Shown: in pieces, positions 36,903 through 44,713 of the stretch
Position numbering within the stretch: position 1 is the first letter of the stretch
Layout: each line of letters begins with the position of its first letter
Source: an uncultured Duncaniella sp.
GTDB taxonomy: Bacteria > Bacteroidota > Bacteroidia > Bacteroidales > Muribaculaceae
Direction of reading: 5' to 3'
Assembly: GCA_910586305.1 (NCBI GenBank)
Contig: CAJUGS010000022.1
Coordinates: 1 to 50,089 of the forward strand
DNA length: 50,089 nt
Program-made: the position numbers and the translations under genes
Notes under the pieces: generated by a model
What the model was told of the DNA's origin: nothing
What the model saw: the letters and a program-made list of their open reading frames with translations, nothing else
Databases searched by the model: none

Positions 36903-37381
36903 TCCGGATAGGTGAGGTTTTCTGGACCGGCGCAGGAGAGCACCTCGTCAACATAGCGTCGAGCCGCTACTCGGGCTGCCGGAAGGTCCATGTATGAATA
37001 GTTGCCGCAGTCTCGCGGAGTTGCCCCCGGCACGTCTCCCTCAAATGAGGCGGTGAACTCCATGGCTTCCCGCACGAGCGGGAGAATCTCGGCCGGTGAT
37101 GTCTCGCCCTGTACGAGGAGATAACATCCGGTGCAACAGCCCATTGGACCCCAGTAGACGATGCGGTCGGCCCACACGGGATGATTGCGTAGATATGTGG
37201 CCACGAGATGCTCCATGGCGTGGAGGGCTTCGGGCGAGAGAGCCGGTTCGCGGTTGGGGAGAGTCATGCGGATGTCAAAGGTGGTCACTGTGTCGCCTGA
37301 AGGGGTGACATCGCGGCGTGACACATATATGCCTCTCAGCAGGCGGTTGTGGTCAATGGTGAAACTCGCTATCTTTTTCAT
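36899..37381 (-). CDS. luxS: S-ribosylhomocysteine lyase
   Basis: 160-aa metalloenzyme splitting S-ribosylhomocysteine to homocysteine and DPD, the precursor of autoinducer-2. Metal ligands His54 and His58 (HAMEH), Cys125 (RDCGNY); catalytic Cys82 in MGCCTG and Glu57. Normal length. Lies 20 nt after mtnN, which produces its substrate. So the two form an activated-methyl-cycle pair. Confidence 0.95.
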   Translation of the reverse strand: MKKIASFTIDHNRLLRGIYVSRRDVTPSGDTVTTFDIRMTLPNREPALSPEALHAMEHLVATYLRNHPVWADRIVYWGPMGCCTGCYLLVQGETSPAEILPLVREAMEFTASFEGDVPGATPRDCGNYSYMDLPAARVAARRYVDEVLSCAGPENLTYPE

Positions 37382-37401
37382 TTCGTGGTGTAGTTGCAGG
37401 G

Positions 37402-38073
37402 TCAGGATAGAGATTTGAGCAGGTGGCTCACGAGGTTGAATGAGTGGTGCGGGGCGTCTTCCCAGAAGTCCTCATACTGGCGGGAGTTGTCATGGCTGCT
37501 CCAGGGTGAGTCGCTGATTACCCTCATGCAGAAAAACGGCACTTCTCGCTGCTGGCAGGTCTGGGCTATCGCTGCCGACTCCATATCGATGGCTTTCACG
37601 CCCGGAAAGCGCGAGAGGATGGTGTCGACCTCCTCCTTGCGGGATATGAAGAGGTCGCCTGTGGCTATGAGTCCGCGATGCACGTGTGTGCCACTTACAG
37701 CCTCGGGATAGTCTGTGGCCGGCAACACGGCGGGACAGCCTGGTATATGCCCCCATTCCTCTCCGATGCACCAGAAGTCATGATGCACCAGTCCGGTGGC
37801 CACCACCACGTCCATTACAGCCACGTCGGCCGATGCTCCTGCAGCCACACCGGTATTGATTACCAGTGATGGTGAATAAGTGTCGATGAGCGTTGTCGCG
37901 CCTATGGCGGCGTTGACTTTGCCTATTCCGCATTCCATGGCCACTACACGGTGCTGTCCGAGCGTTCCGATGTGGAATGTGGTTGAACCACGTTTCTCCG
38001 TGGTGAGTTCGCCAAGCATGGGGAGTATTAGCCTGAGCTCCTTGCTCATGGCCACTATAATACCTATTGTCAT
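37402..38073 (-). CDS. mtnN: MTA/SAH nucleosidase
   Basis: 223-aa enzyme cleaving 5'-methylthioadenosine and S-adenosylhomocysteine. Glu12 (MSKEL), Glu165 in DMESAAI and Asp188 in RVISDSP fit the general acid and ribose-binding residues. Feeds luxS. Its start overlaps the tatC stop by 4 nt (ATGA). Confidence 0.94.
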   Translation of the reverse strand: MTIGIIVAMSKELRLILPMLGELTTEKRGSTTFHIGTLGQHRVVAMECGIGKVNAAIGATTLIDTYSPSLVINTGVAAGASADVAVMDVVVATGLVHHDFWCIGEEWGHIPGCPAVLPATDYPEAVSGTHVHRGLIATGDLFISRKEEVDTILSRFPGVKAIDMESAAIAQTCQQREVPFFCMRVISDSPWSSHDNSRQYEDFWEDAPHHSFNLVSHLLKSLS

Positions 38074-38855
38074 GTTTCTACTGTTTGTTTTCGGGTGGAA
38101 GGTACGGTGTAGGCCGACACTTCCCAGAGTAAATATATTGGTAGGAATACTACGGCGAGTGTGAATGGGTCGCCTGTTGGTGTAACTACGGCGGCGAGGA
38201 TGAGAAGTGCTACTATGGCATGGCGGCGGTAGTCGGTGAATATGCTGCGGTCAAGCAGTCCGGCCTTGCCGAGTAGCCAGGCCACCACCGGGAGTTCGAA
38301 AATGATTCCCATCACAAGGATGAGCATCATGAAATTGTCCATGTAGGAGTCGAGAGATATCTGGTTGGGGATGAGAGGACTCAGACTGTATTCGGCGAGA
38401 AACCTAAGTGTGAGGGGGAATACGAGGAAGTATCCGCAGGCTACTCCGGTGAAGAACATAGCTATTCCGGCAGAGAAAGCCGCTCCTGCCCCGCGTTTCT
38501 CATGCTCATACAACCCTGGTGACACGAAAGTCCATATGAGGTATAGGAGAATCGGAAAGGCTGTGATTATGGCAAGCCAGAGGGAGGCTGACATATGTGT
38601 GAAAAACTGTGAGGCAAGGCGTATGTTGATGAGTTTCACTTCGGAACGCTCAGGGTCTATGACTCCTCCCACCGAGTCGAGGAAAGTGTAGAGGCAGAAG
38701 TCGGGCCGGCACGGTGCGAGAATCACACGGTCGAAAAGCTCGGGCATCACAGCGAAATATACCGTCATGAAGAATACGACGACACCCACCCCGCGCAGCA
38801 ATACGGAACGCAGGGCGTTGACATGGTCCCAGAATCCCATCTCCTTTATTTCCAT
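38070..38855 (-). CDS. tatC: Sec-independent translocase TatC
   Basis: 261-aa inner-membrane protein with six hydrophobic segments. The N-terminal MGFWDHVNALRS is the usual cytoplasmic signal-peptide-binding region, and GIIFELPVV is conserved. Lies 27 nt after tatA; no tatB is present, so it is a minimal TatAC system. I noticed no obvious twin-arginine substrate in the window. Confidence 0.94.
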   Translation of the reverse strand: MEIKEMGFWDHVNALRSVLLRGVGVVVFFMTVYFAVMPELFDRVILAPCRPDFCLYTFLDSVGGVIDPERSEVKLINIRLASQFFTHMSASLWLAIITAFPILLYLIWTFVSPGLYEHEKRGAGAAFSAGIAMFFTGVACGYFLVFPLTLRFLAEYSLSPLIPNQISLDSYMDNFMMLILVMGIIFELPVVAWLLGKAGLLDRSIFTDYRRHAIVALLILAAVVTPTGDPFTLAVVFLPIYLLWEVSAYTVPSTRKQTVET

Positions 38856-38882
38856 TACAGACAGCGGGATTGTGGCGGTGAA

Positions 38883-39071
38883 TCAGTCTTGCTTGTCGGC
38901 CGGACGGGATATTTCGTCGGATATATCGTTCATGCCCGATTTGAACGACCGTATGCCTTTACCGAGGCTGCGGGCAAGTTCGGGAATGCGCTTGGCTCCG
39001 AAGAGAAGAAGAATCACAACGACGATAACTACTACTTCGCCGGTGCCGAGATTGAATATGCAAGGTGTCAT
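38883..39071 (-). CDS. tatA: Twin-arginine translocase TatA/TatE
   Basis: 62 aa: one membrane segment (about 10-25) followed by the FGAKRIPELARSLGKGI amphipathic helix, the TatA hallmark. Start at ATG 39071; a codon at 39083 would add only four residues. First gene of tatA-tatC-mtnN-luxS-AlbA_2-GH25. Confidence 0.93.
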   Translation of the reverse strand: MTPCIFNLGTGEVVVIVVVILLLFGAKRIPELARSLGKGIRSFKSGMNDISDEISRPADKQD

Positions 39072-39090
39072 AGAATATGGCAATTTATTG

Positions 39091-39098
39091 CAAAGTTA
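39091..39098 (-). promoter_or_regulatory. -7 box of the tatA operon
   Basis: TAACTTTG on the minus strand, 19 nt before the tatA ATG at 39071. No clean -33. Divergent with the fabD promoter. Confidence 0.5.
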
Positions 39099-39153
39099 CT
39101 GACTTTTCACTTCATTAACGCAGAGATGACACTAAAAATTGCCAAAAAATAGT

Positions 39154-39161
39154 TAACTTTG
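39154..39161 (+). promoter_or_regulatory. -7 box of fabD
   Basis: TAACTTTG, 50 nt before the fabD ATG. An upstream TTG at 39139-39141 is only 12 nt away, so the -33 is uncertain. Confidence 0.5.
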
Positions 39162-39211
39162 CGGTCTTGAAACATAGACAACACATAACCAAACCATTCA
39201 TTATAAAAGAA

Positions 39212-40090
39212 ATGAAAGCATTTGTATTTCCCGGCCAGGGAGCCCAGTTCGTAGGAATGGGCAAGGACCTCTACGAGAATAATCCCGAGGCTAAGGAGAT
39301 GTTCGAGAAAGCCAACGAGATACTTGGCTTCCGCATCACCGACCTTATGTTTGAAGGCACTGACGAAGACCTTCGTCAGACCAAGGTGACCCAGCCTGCT
39401 ATATTTCTCCACTCTGTGATTCTCGCCAAGACCATGGGCGAGGAGTTTGACCCGGCTATGGTTGCCGGCCACTCGCTCGGCGAATTCTCGGCTCTCGTAG
39501 CCGCCGGCGCTCTCAGTTTCGAGGACGGTGTTCGCCTCGTATCGGCCCGCGCACAGGCTATGCAGAAGGCTTGTGAGATCAATCCTTCCACAATGGCGGC
39601 TGTGCTCGCCCTCCCCGACGAGAAGGTAGAGGAAATCTGTGCCGGCGTTGACGGCACCGTGGTGTGTGCCAACTATAACTGCCCCGGACAGATTGTGATT
39701 TCCGGCGAGGTTGAGGCTATTGACGCTGCTTGTGCCAAGCTGCTTGAGGCCGGTGCAAAGCGCGCTCTTAAGCTCAAGGTTGGCGGCGGTTTCCACTCTC
39801 CCTGCATGGAGCCTGCCCGTGCTGAACTTGCCAAGGCCATCGAGGCCACCGAGTTCCACACCCCCTCTGTGCCTGTATATCAGAACGTGGATGCCAAACC
39901 TCACACTGACCCTGCCGAAATCAAGGCCAATCTCGTGGCTCAGCTCACCGCTCCGGTGCGTTGGACCCAGAGTGTGCGCAACATGGTGGAAGATGGTGCC
40001 GACTGCTTCGTTGAGGTAGGTCCCGGCAAGGTGCTCCAGGGCCTCGTCGGCAAGATTGCCAAGGGTGTAGCCGTTGACGGCCGCCAGTAA
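39212..40090 (+). CDS. fabD: Malonyl-CoA:ACP transacylase
   Basis: 292-aa enzyme loading malonyl onto acyl carrier protein at the start of fatty acid elongation. Signature FVFPGQGAQ at the N-terminus, nucleophile Ser88 in GHSLGE, catalytic His195 in GGGFHSP, and the ACP-binding-side VEVGPGKVLQGL near the C-terminus. Start at ATG 39212, where the conserved sequence begins; the frame is open 15 codons upstream without matching the family. No other fab gene adjoins it. Confidence 0.95.
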   Translation: MKAFVFPGQGAQFVGMGKDLYENNPEAKEMFEKANEILGFRITDLMFEGTDEDLRQTKVTQPAIFLHSVILAKTMGEEFDPAMVAGHSLGEFSALVAAGALSFEDGVRLVSARAQAMQKACEINPSTMAAVLALPDEKVEEICAGVDGTVVCANYNCPGQIVISGEVEAIDAACAKLLEAGAKRALKLKVGGGFHSPCMEPARAELAKAIEATEFHTPSVPVYQNVDAKPHTDPAEIKANLVAQLTAPVRWTQSVRNMVEDGADCFVEVGPGKVLQGLVGKIAKGVAVDGRQ

Positions 40091-40124
40091 TGCAGGCAAT
40101 GTAAGAAAATGAACCTATAGCCCA

Positions 40125-40178
40125 AGGGCGTTGTTGTTAAGTGTGAACAAAGCACAATAAAAACAACAACGCCCTTTT
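40125..40178 (+). terminator. Rho-independent terminator after fabD
   Basis: 14-bp perfect stem (40125-40138 with 40162-40175), 23-nt loop, T run at 40175-40178. It ends 3 nt before the apparent start codon of the DUF2156 gene. Confidence 0.8.
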
Positions 40179-40181
40179 CTC

Positions 40182-41156
40182 ATGTTTCCTTACAGACGTA
40201 CATATTCTACCTACAATGTAGTTACCGCAACACGCCGCGAAAGCACTCCGTTGCGTTTCTCTCAGCTCACGGTTGAGGACATTCCTGTGATAAGGCCTTA
40301 TCTGAGCGCTGCCCCGTCGAGAACTTGTGATTTCACCATCGGTGGAATGTTCATGTGGGCCGATTATTTCAACTATACTTATGCGATCTTTAACGACACT
40401 TTGTTTGTCAAAGGTGTCACTGAAGATGATGTTACCAGGGCTGCATTCTCACTGCCTCTCGGCAAGATGGGGCTTGACGAGTCGGTGGATATGCTGCGCG
40501 GCTACTGTCGTGCCACAGGTTCTGGTCCGCTCCTTTTCTCGGCTATTCCCGAGGTGGCTGTGGAACCGCTCAGATTGCTTGGTGTCAAGACTGTGTCGCC
40601 GCTTGTGGAGTGGAGCGATTATCTCTACGAAGCCGAGGACCTTGCTACGCTCAGCGGAAAGAAGATGTCGAAAAAGCGCAATCATGTTAACCATTTCATG
40701 GCCGAGAACCCCGGGTATGAACTGCTTCCGCTGACATCAGGCATGATTCCAGACGTCAGACATTTTCTTCAAATGGTGCCTCTGCCGATTGATAAGCCCG
40801 TTCTTGCCGACATTGAGCGCGAGCAGGTGATGAGGGTTCTTGACAATTATGGAGCCTATCCGTTCGAAGGCGTGGTGCTCAAGACTCCGGCCGACGGAAT
40901 GGTGGCTTTTGCCATAGGCGAGGTGATAGGAGACACTCTCTATGTCCACATCGAGAAGATGAACCACGAAGTGTCGGGCGCGGGGGAATGCATCAACAAG
41001 CTTTTTGCCGAGTATATGCTCGACAAGACTCCTCATTTGCGCTATATAAACCGCGAGGAGGCCGCAGGAGACCCCGGTCTGCGCAAAGCAAAGGATTCAT
41101 ATCATCCGGCTATGCTGCTCGAGAAATTCAATGTGGAGATGCTTACGGAATTTTGA
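40182..41156 (+). CDS. DUF2156 (GNAT-like, phosphatidylglycerol lysyltransferase domain) protein
   Basis: 324-aa protein with the DUF2156 or MprF-type C-terminal domain (two GNAT folds). SGKKMSKKRNHVNHF (about 162-176) is the family signature. Whether it is a lipid or amine acyltransferase in this organism is unknown. The ATG at 40182 lies directly behind the fabD terminator. Family similarity seems to begin near LRFSQLT, so a TTG at 40251 (residue 24) is a candidate real start. Confident on family, not on start. Confidence 0.83.
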   Translation: MFPYRRTYSTYNVVTATRRESTPLRFSQLTVEDIPVIRPYLSAAPSRTCDFTIGGMFMWADYFNYTYAIFNDTLFVKGVTEDDVTRAAFSLPLGKMGLDESVDMLRGYCRATGSGPLLFSAIPEVAVEPLRLLGVKTVSPLVEWSDYLYEAEDLATLSGKKMSKKRNHVNHFMAENPGYELLPLTSGMIPDVRHFLQMVPLPIDKPVLADIEREQVMRVLDNYGAYPFEGVVLKTPADGMVAFAIGEVIGDTLYVHIEKMNHEVSGAGECINKLFAEYMLDKTPHLRYINREEAAGDPGLRKAKDSYHPAMLLEKFNVEMLTEF

Positions 41157-41223
41157 TATCCAATGCAATAAAATACAGCCTGGTCCGTTAAAAAAATTAG
41201 ATAAAAAACGAACCAGACAATAG

Positions 41224-43152
41224 ATGAAAAAGTATTTTCTCCCGGTGGCGGTGGCCACGGCTGCCATTCTGACTGCAGCCGCTGCCCGTCCCGATAAGTC
41301 GGATCCCGTGGTGATGAACATCAACGGGAAGGATATTCCGAGCAGTGAGTTCAAGTATCTATACGAGAAAAACAATCTCCAGCAGATACAGCCCCAGTCC
41401 ATTGACGACTACGTTGATATGTTTGTGGTCTACAAACTCAAGGTTGCCGATGCTGAAGCTGCTGGTATAGACACTACCGAGACATTCTTGAAAGAGTATA
41501 ACGGTTATTGCGCCGACCTTTCCCGTCCTTATATGCGCGATTCGCTTGTTGAGGAGAGGCTTGTTGAGGAGGCCTACGGACGCATGGCCACATCTCGTCT
41601 TGTGAGCCACATCATGCTTCCGGTGGGAACTACCTATGCCGAAAATGAGGCCAATCGCCAACGGCTCGACAGCATACGCCAGGCAATCATTGACGGAGCC
41701 GACTTCGGAGAAATGGCGATGCGTTTTTCTTCTGACCGCTCGGCGATGAAGAACAAGGGCAGTATGGGTTATATAAACGCCAACTCCTATCCCTATCCAT
41801 TCGAGAAGGCGGCCTATGATACACCTGTAGGACAGATAAGCGAAGTGATTGACGATGCTCCATACGGATTCCACATTATTAAGGTGGTCGATGAGAAGCC
41901 TAATCCCGGCACAGTCACCGCCCGACATATTCTGAAGCTTACCCAGGGGCTGAGTGAGGAGGAAAAGGCTGTCAAGAAAGCCCAGATTGATTCAATCTAC
42001 ACCTTGCTGAAGGCCGGAGCCGATTTCGGTGACCTTGCCCACCGCGAGAGCGACGATAAGGGATCGGCTATCCGTGGAGGCGAGCTTGGCGAGTTTGGAA
42101 CAGGACGTATGGTGCCTCAGTTTGAACAGGTGGCTTTCGCGCTTAAGTCGGGAGAGATTTCAGAGCCTTTCACCACGACTTTCGGCTACCACATAGTACA
42201 GACTATGTCGCATAACGGTATCCCGTCGCTTGAGAAAGTGCGTCCGCAGATCATGATGATTATGGCCCGCGACTCGCGCAGCTCCATGCCTGAGAAGTCA
42301 CGCCTTGCCCAGTATCGCTCACAGTATGGTATCGCGTTTGATGAGGCCGCACTCTCCAACCTCCGCACCGAACTGACATCCAACTCGGCACTCGAGAATC
42401 TAAAGAATTCCACTCTCGCTGTGGCCCTGCTCCCAAATAGAAAGATAACTGCCGGCGAAATTGCCAGAGATATTCCCGAGAATGTACGCGAGGCCACAAA
42501 GGATCCCTATGGAACTTTCAAGGAGGCTGCCGACCGTGTTCTTGACGAGGCTACAAAGGCTTATGCTCTCGAGCGTCTCTCGGCCGAGAACGTCGACTTC
42601 CGCAATATTACCAATGAGTATCGCGACGGTATTCTGCTTTTCGAAATCAGCAACCGCAACGTGTGGGGACGGTCTACGTCTGATCCCGTGGCTCTTGAGA
42701 AATTCTTCGAGGCCCATCGCGATAACTACAAGTGGGACTCTCCGCGCTTCAAGGGCTATGTGGTTCTTGCCACCAGCGACTCAGTGGCTTCGGCAGCGCG
42801 CGGATATCTTGCCTCAAATAATATCGAGAACGATTCTCTCGTGTCGCGACTTCGCGAGAATTTCGGACGCGATGTGAAGCTTGAGCGTGTTCTTGCAGCA
42901 AAGGGTGAGAACAAGATTATCGACGAGATTGCGTTTGACGGCCCCAAAGCCGATGCCGTAGGCAAGTGGACTTCTTGGTTTCCATATCGCGAACGTCTCA
43001 TTTCGGCTCCCGAAGAAGCAGCCGATGTGCGTGGCACTGTCACAACCGATTATCAGCAGCAGCTCGAAGCCGACTGGGTGAAGAGCCTCCGTTCGAAGTA
43101 TAAGGTGAAACTCAACAAGAAGGAACTAAAGAAGCTTTCTAACGGAAAGTGA
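41224..43152 (+). CDS. Periplasmic parvulin-type peptidyl-prolyl isomerase (SurA/PrsA-like)
   Basis: 642 aa: signal peptide 1 to about 21, SurA-like helical N-domain (about 22-125), then two parvulin rotamase domains (about 126-228 and 235-335; second: TARHIL, GELGEFGTGRMVPQFEQVAF, FGYHIVQ). A C-terminal helical and PpiC-like third section (about 340-640) lacks clear catalytic residues. Probably a chaperone or foldase for outer-membrane proteins. It follows the DUF2156 gene by 67 nt. Ends with a Lys-rich tail. Last clear chromosomal gene before the AT-rich element. Confidence 0.85.
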   Translation: MKKYFLPVAVATAAILTAAAARPDKSDPVVMNINGKDIPSSEFKYLYEKNNLQQIQPQSIDDYVDMFVVYKLKVADAEAAGIDTTETFLKEYNGYCADLSRPYMRDSLVEERLVEEAYGRMATSRLVSHIMLPVGTTYAENEANRQRLDSIRQAIIDGADFGEMAMRFSSDRSAMKNKGSMGYINANSYPYPFEKAAYDTPVGQISEVIDDAPYGFHIIKVVDEKPNPGTVTARHILKLTQGLSEEEKAVKKAQIDSIYTLLKAGADFGDLAHRESDDKGSAIRGGELGEFGTGRMVPQFEQVAFALKSGEISEPFTTTFGYHIVQTMSHNGIPSLEKVRPQIMMIMARDSRSSMPEKSRLAQYRSQYGIAFDEAALSNLRTELTSNSALENLKNSTLAVALLPNRKITAGEIARDIPENVREATKDPYGTFKEAADRVLDEATKAYALERLSAENVDFRNITNEYRDGILLFEISNRNVWGRSTSDPVALEKFFEAHRDNYKWDSPRFKGYVVLATSDSVASAARGYLASNNIENDSLVSRLRENFGRDVKLERVLAAKGENKIIDEIAFDGPKADAVGKWTSWFPYRERLISAPEEAADVRGTVTTDYQQQLEADWVKSLRSKYKVKLNKKELKKLSNGK

Positions 43153-43167
43153 CTGAATTAGCTGCTT

Positions 43168-43240
43168 AACTATCAAAGTATACAAGAAAGTGTGTCGGAA
43201 CCGCGTGCTCCGACACACTTTCTTGTATACTTTGATAGTT
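43168..43240. repeat. 32-bp perfect inverted repeat at the host-element junction
   Basis: Arms 43168-43199 and 43209-43240 are exact reverse complements with a 9-nt loop; no T run follows on either side. It begins 15 nt after the PPIase stop. It may be the PPIase terminator, or mark the element border. The whole gap 43153-43645 has no gene I can support; it holds this repeat and two further hairpins. Confidence 0.75.
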
Positions 43241-43247
43241 ACAGGTG

Positions 43248-43255
43248 TAATTTTG
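43248..43255 (+). promoter_or_regulatory. Possible -7 box for a short transcript
   Basis: TAATTTTG matches the -7 consensus; TTG at 43223-43225 lies 22 nt upstream, slightly long. A terminator-like hairpin follows about 100 nt on, so a small RNA is possible. Confidence 0.3.
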
Positions 43256-43351
43256 TGGTGCAAACAATTGCTCACAGTTAGATTGAATCACAAAGAAATG
43301 GAATTTGGAAAATAGATTATGAAGATAAGGTTAGATTTAAAAATGAAATAC

Positions 43352-43386
43352 GCTCTCGGAGTCTGTGAAGATTCTGGGAGCTTTTT
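43352..43386 (+). terminator. Terminator-like hairpin in the junction gap
   Basis: 12-bp stem with G-U pairs (43352-43363 with 43370-43381), 6-nt loop, TTTTT tail at 43382-43386. No protein-coding gene lies before it, apart from the PPIase gene 200 nt upstream. Confidence 0.6.
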
Positions 43387-43425
43387 ACTTCAATCCCTTT
43401 CCTGTTGATAGTGGAGTGGATAATG

Positions 43426-43463
43426 AAAAGAAAGCCACTGCCGAACAGTTTCAGCAGTGGCTT
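43426..43463 (-). terminator. Terminator of the repressor transcript
   Basis: 10-bp perfect stem (43432-43441 with 43454-43463). Read leftward it is followed by TTTCTTTTC, a good T-rich tail. It lies about 180 nt after the repressor stop. Confidence 0.65.
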
Positions 43464-43645
43464 CGTGTTTATTTCGTATTATCCGTATGGATTAATGTGT
43501 CTGTTTGACGGATTACATCATCATCAGCCGCCCATATCGTATTATATCTTACTGATATATAGATAGATGCTAAAATATCAATTAAAAACGGACAATAGAA
43601 AGTCAATAAATTCGCCCCCACAAGTGGCTTATCGTTAACTCAGAC

Positions 43646-44116
43646 CTACTCATCAGCAGCTATTGATTCCGTCCTTTTTCTGAGTTGTTCTTCTTTCTTT
43701 ATAATCTCTTTTTCGCGTTTTGACAGCTCTACCTCTTTCACTCTCAATGCCTCCTCTCGTTCCCGGAGTAACGTATCTTTTCTATTTAACTGCTCCATCA
43801 GCTCGATAAGTTTCTTTGACATTGATATTAACTCAGAGGTCTCTGCCATACCGCTATTCTTGTCTGAGTTTATCAACACAGGCCCACTTCCAGAATACAA
43901 AAAAGTAGGATTCACTTGTGGGAACACCCGACAGATAAGGTTGACCATTCCGGGATTGAATTTTTTTACTCTTCCGCTGCCGAGATCATAGATGCGCTGA
44001 TAGTTTATGCCAAGTGCCGTCGCAAACTCTCCGGGACCCAAATTTAGAGCCTTTAGAAGTTTGTCGCGGATGTCCTTCGCGCAGACATTGTTTTCTACCA
44101 ATTCTGAAGCATCCAT
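43646..44116 (-). CDS. Phage-type HTH repressor with coiled-coil tail
   Basis: 156-aa protein. Residues about 13-75 form a Cro/CI-like helix-turn-helix (ATALGINYQRIYDLGSGRVKKF). Residues about 90-156 are a charged coiled coil (LMEQLNRKDTLLREREEALR and on, Glu/Lys-rich). No LexA-type peptidase domain follows, so induction by RecA-stimulated self-cleavage is not expected. Divergent from the early genes; typical of a lysogeny control switch. Lower GC than the chromosomal genes to the left. Confidence 0.78.
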   Translation of the reverse strand: MDASELVENNVCAKDIRDKLLKALNLGPGEFATALGINYQRIYDLGSGRVKKFNPGMVNLICRVFPQVNPTFLYSGSGPVLINSDKNSGMAETSELISMSKKLIELMEQLNRKDTLLREREEALRVKEVELSKREKEIIKKEEQLRKRTESIAADE

Positions 44117-44122
44117 ACCTTA

Positions 44123-44144
44123 ATTATATAGAAATTATATAGAA
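44123..44144. promoter_or_regulatory. Tandem 11-bp repeat upstream of the repressor gene
   Basis: ATTATATAGAA occurs twice head to tail at 44123-44133 and 44134-44144, 7 nt upstream of the repressor start codon. One helical turn apart, it could be an autoregulatory operator. No clear -7 box for the repressor was found. Confidence 0.4.
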
Positions 44145-44242
44145 TTTGAATATTAAACACGTGTGTCTGTATGTATGTTAGTGGTTGTTTGTTAATAATC
44201 CTTAAATATGTTGGCAAACCGTAGAAATGATAATATTTTCGC

Positions 44243-44273
44243 TTTGTCAAACCGACATAAATGAGTATCTTTG
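44243..44273 (+). promoter_or_regulatory. Early rightward promoter of the element
   Basis: TTTG (44243-44246), 19-nt spacer, TATCTTTG (44266-44273): the best consensus promoter in the window. It drives a leader of about 145 nt before the first early gene. An imperfect dyad (TGATAC 44327-44332 with GTATCA 44357-44362) lies in this leader. The rest of the 308-nt gap holds no supported gene. Confidence 0.75.
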
Positions 44274-44424
44274 CAACATATAACAAACACAAAGACTAAG
44301 CAAAGATACAAAATAAATCGTGATTTTGATACACGAGTTGTCAAAAATCTCGACTTGTATCATCCTAATAGGAACGCTGGTCTGCTCATATGCAAATTAA
44401 GATTTAATATTAGAACGATTAGAA

Positions 44425-44712
44425 ATGGAAGAAATGACCAACGGAGTGGCTATTTCAAAACCTTACACTCCGTCCAAACAAAGGATAACTCCAGAGTTCG
44501 CTCCTGGAGTTCCAGAAGTTGAGTTGAGACCCATTGCTCCAACGCTCAAAGCACTTAAAATTGGAGGGAAAGCCTACTTCCCTACCGAACAGCGCTCAAG
44601 TCTTTATGCTACAATCTACCGATTGAGAAAAGATTACAAGCGACAGGGTTGGGATGTGAAGATCAGTGAGAGTGAGGATGAATACACTATTTACGTAATA
44701 AGAGTTAGCTGA
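44425..44712 (+). CDS. Small early protein, unrecognised (95 aa)
   Basis: 95 aa. An N-terminal Pro/Thr-rich linker and a C-terminal basic-aromatic part (RSSLYATIYRLRKDYKRQGW, then VKISESEDEYTIYVIRV), which reads like a small DNA-binding fold. First gene after the early promoter; its stop is directly followed by the next gene. Unknown function. Confidence 0.6.
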   Translation: MEEMTNGVAISKPYTPSKQRITPEFAPGVPEVELRPIAPTLKALKIGGKAYFPTEQRSSLYATIYRLRKDYKRQGWDVKISESEDEYTIYVIRVS

Positions 44713-44713
44713 T

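Noticed and set aside
39107..40099. A 330-codon open frame antisense to fabD
   Set aside because: It mirrors the coding frame of a clear fabD, has no recognisable domain and no promoter; a by-product of codon bias.
43153..43260. Attachment site within a tRNA gene at the host-element junction
   Set aside because: No cloverleaf or tRNA 3' end is visible there; the window does not contain the other end of the element to test an att repeat.
44271..44522. Open frame of 83 codons in the early leader
   Set aside because: It overlaps the more plausible gene at 44425 in another frame and has an unlikely composition; begins at the promoter itself.
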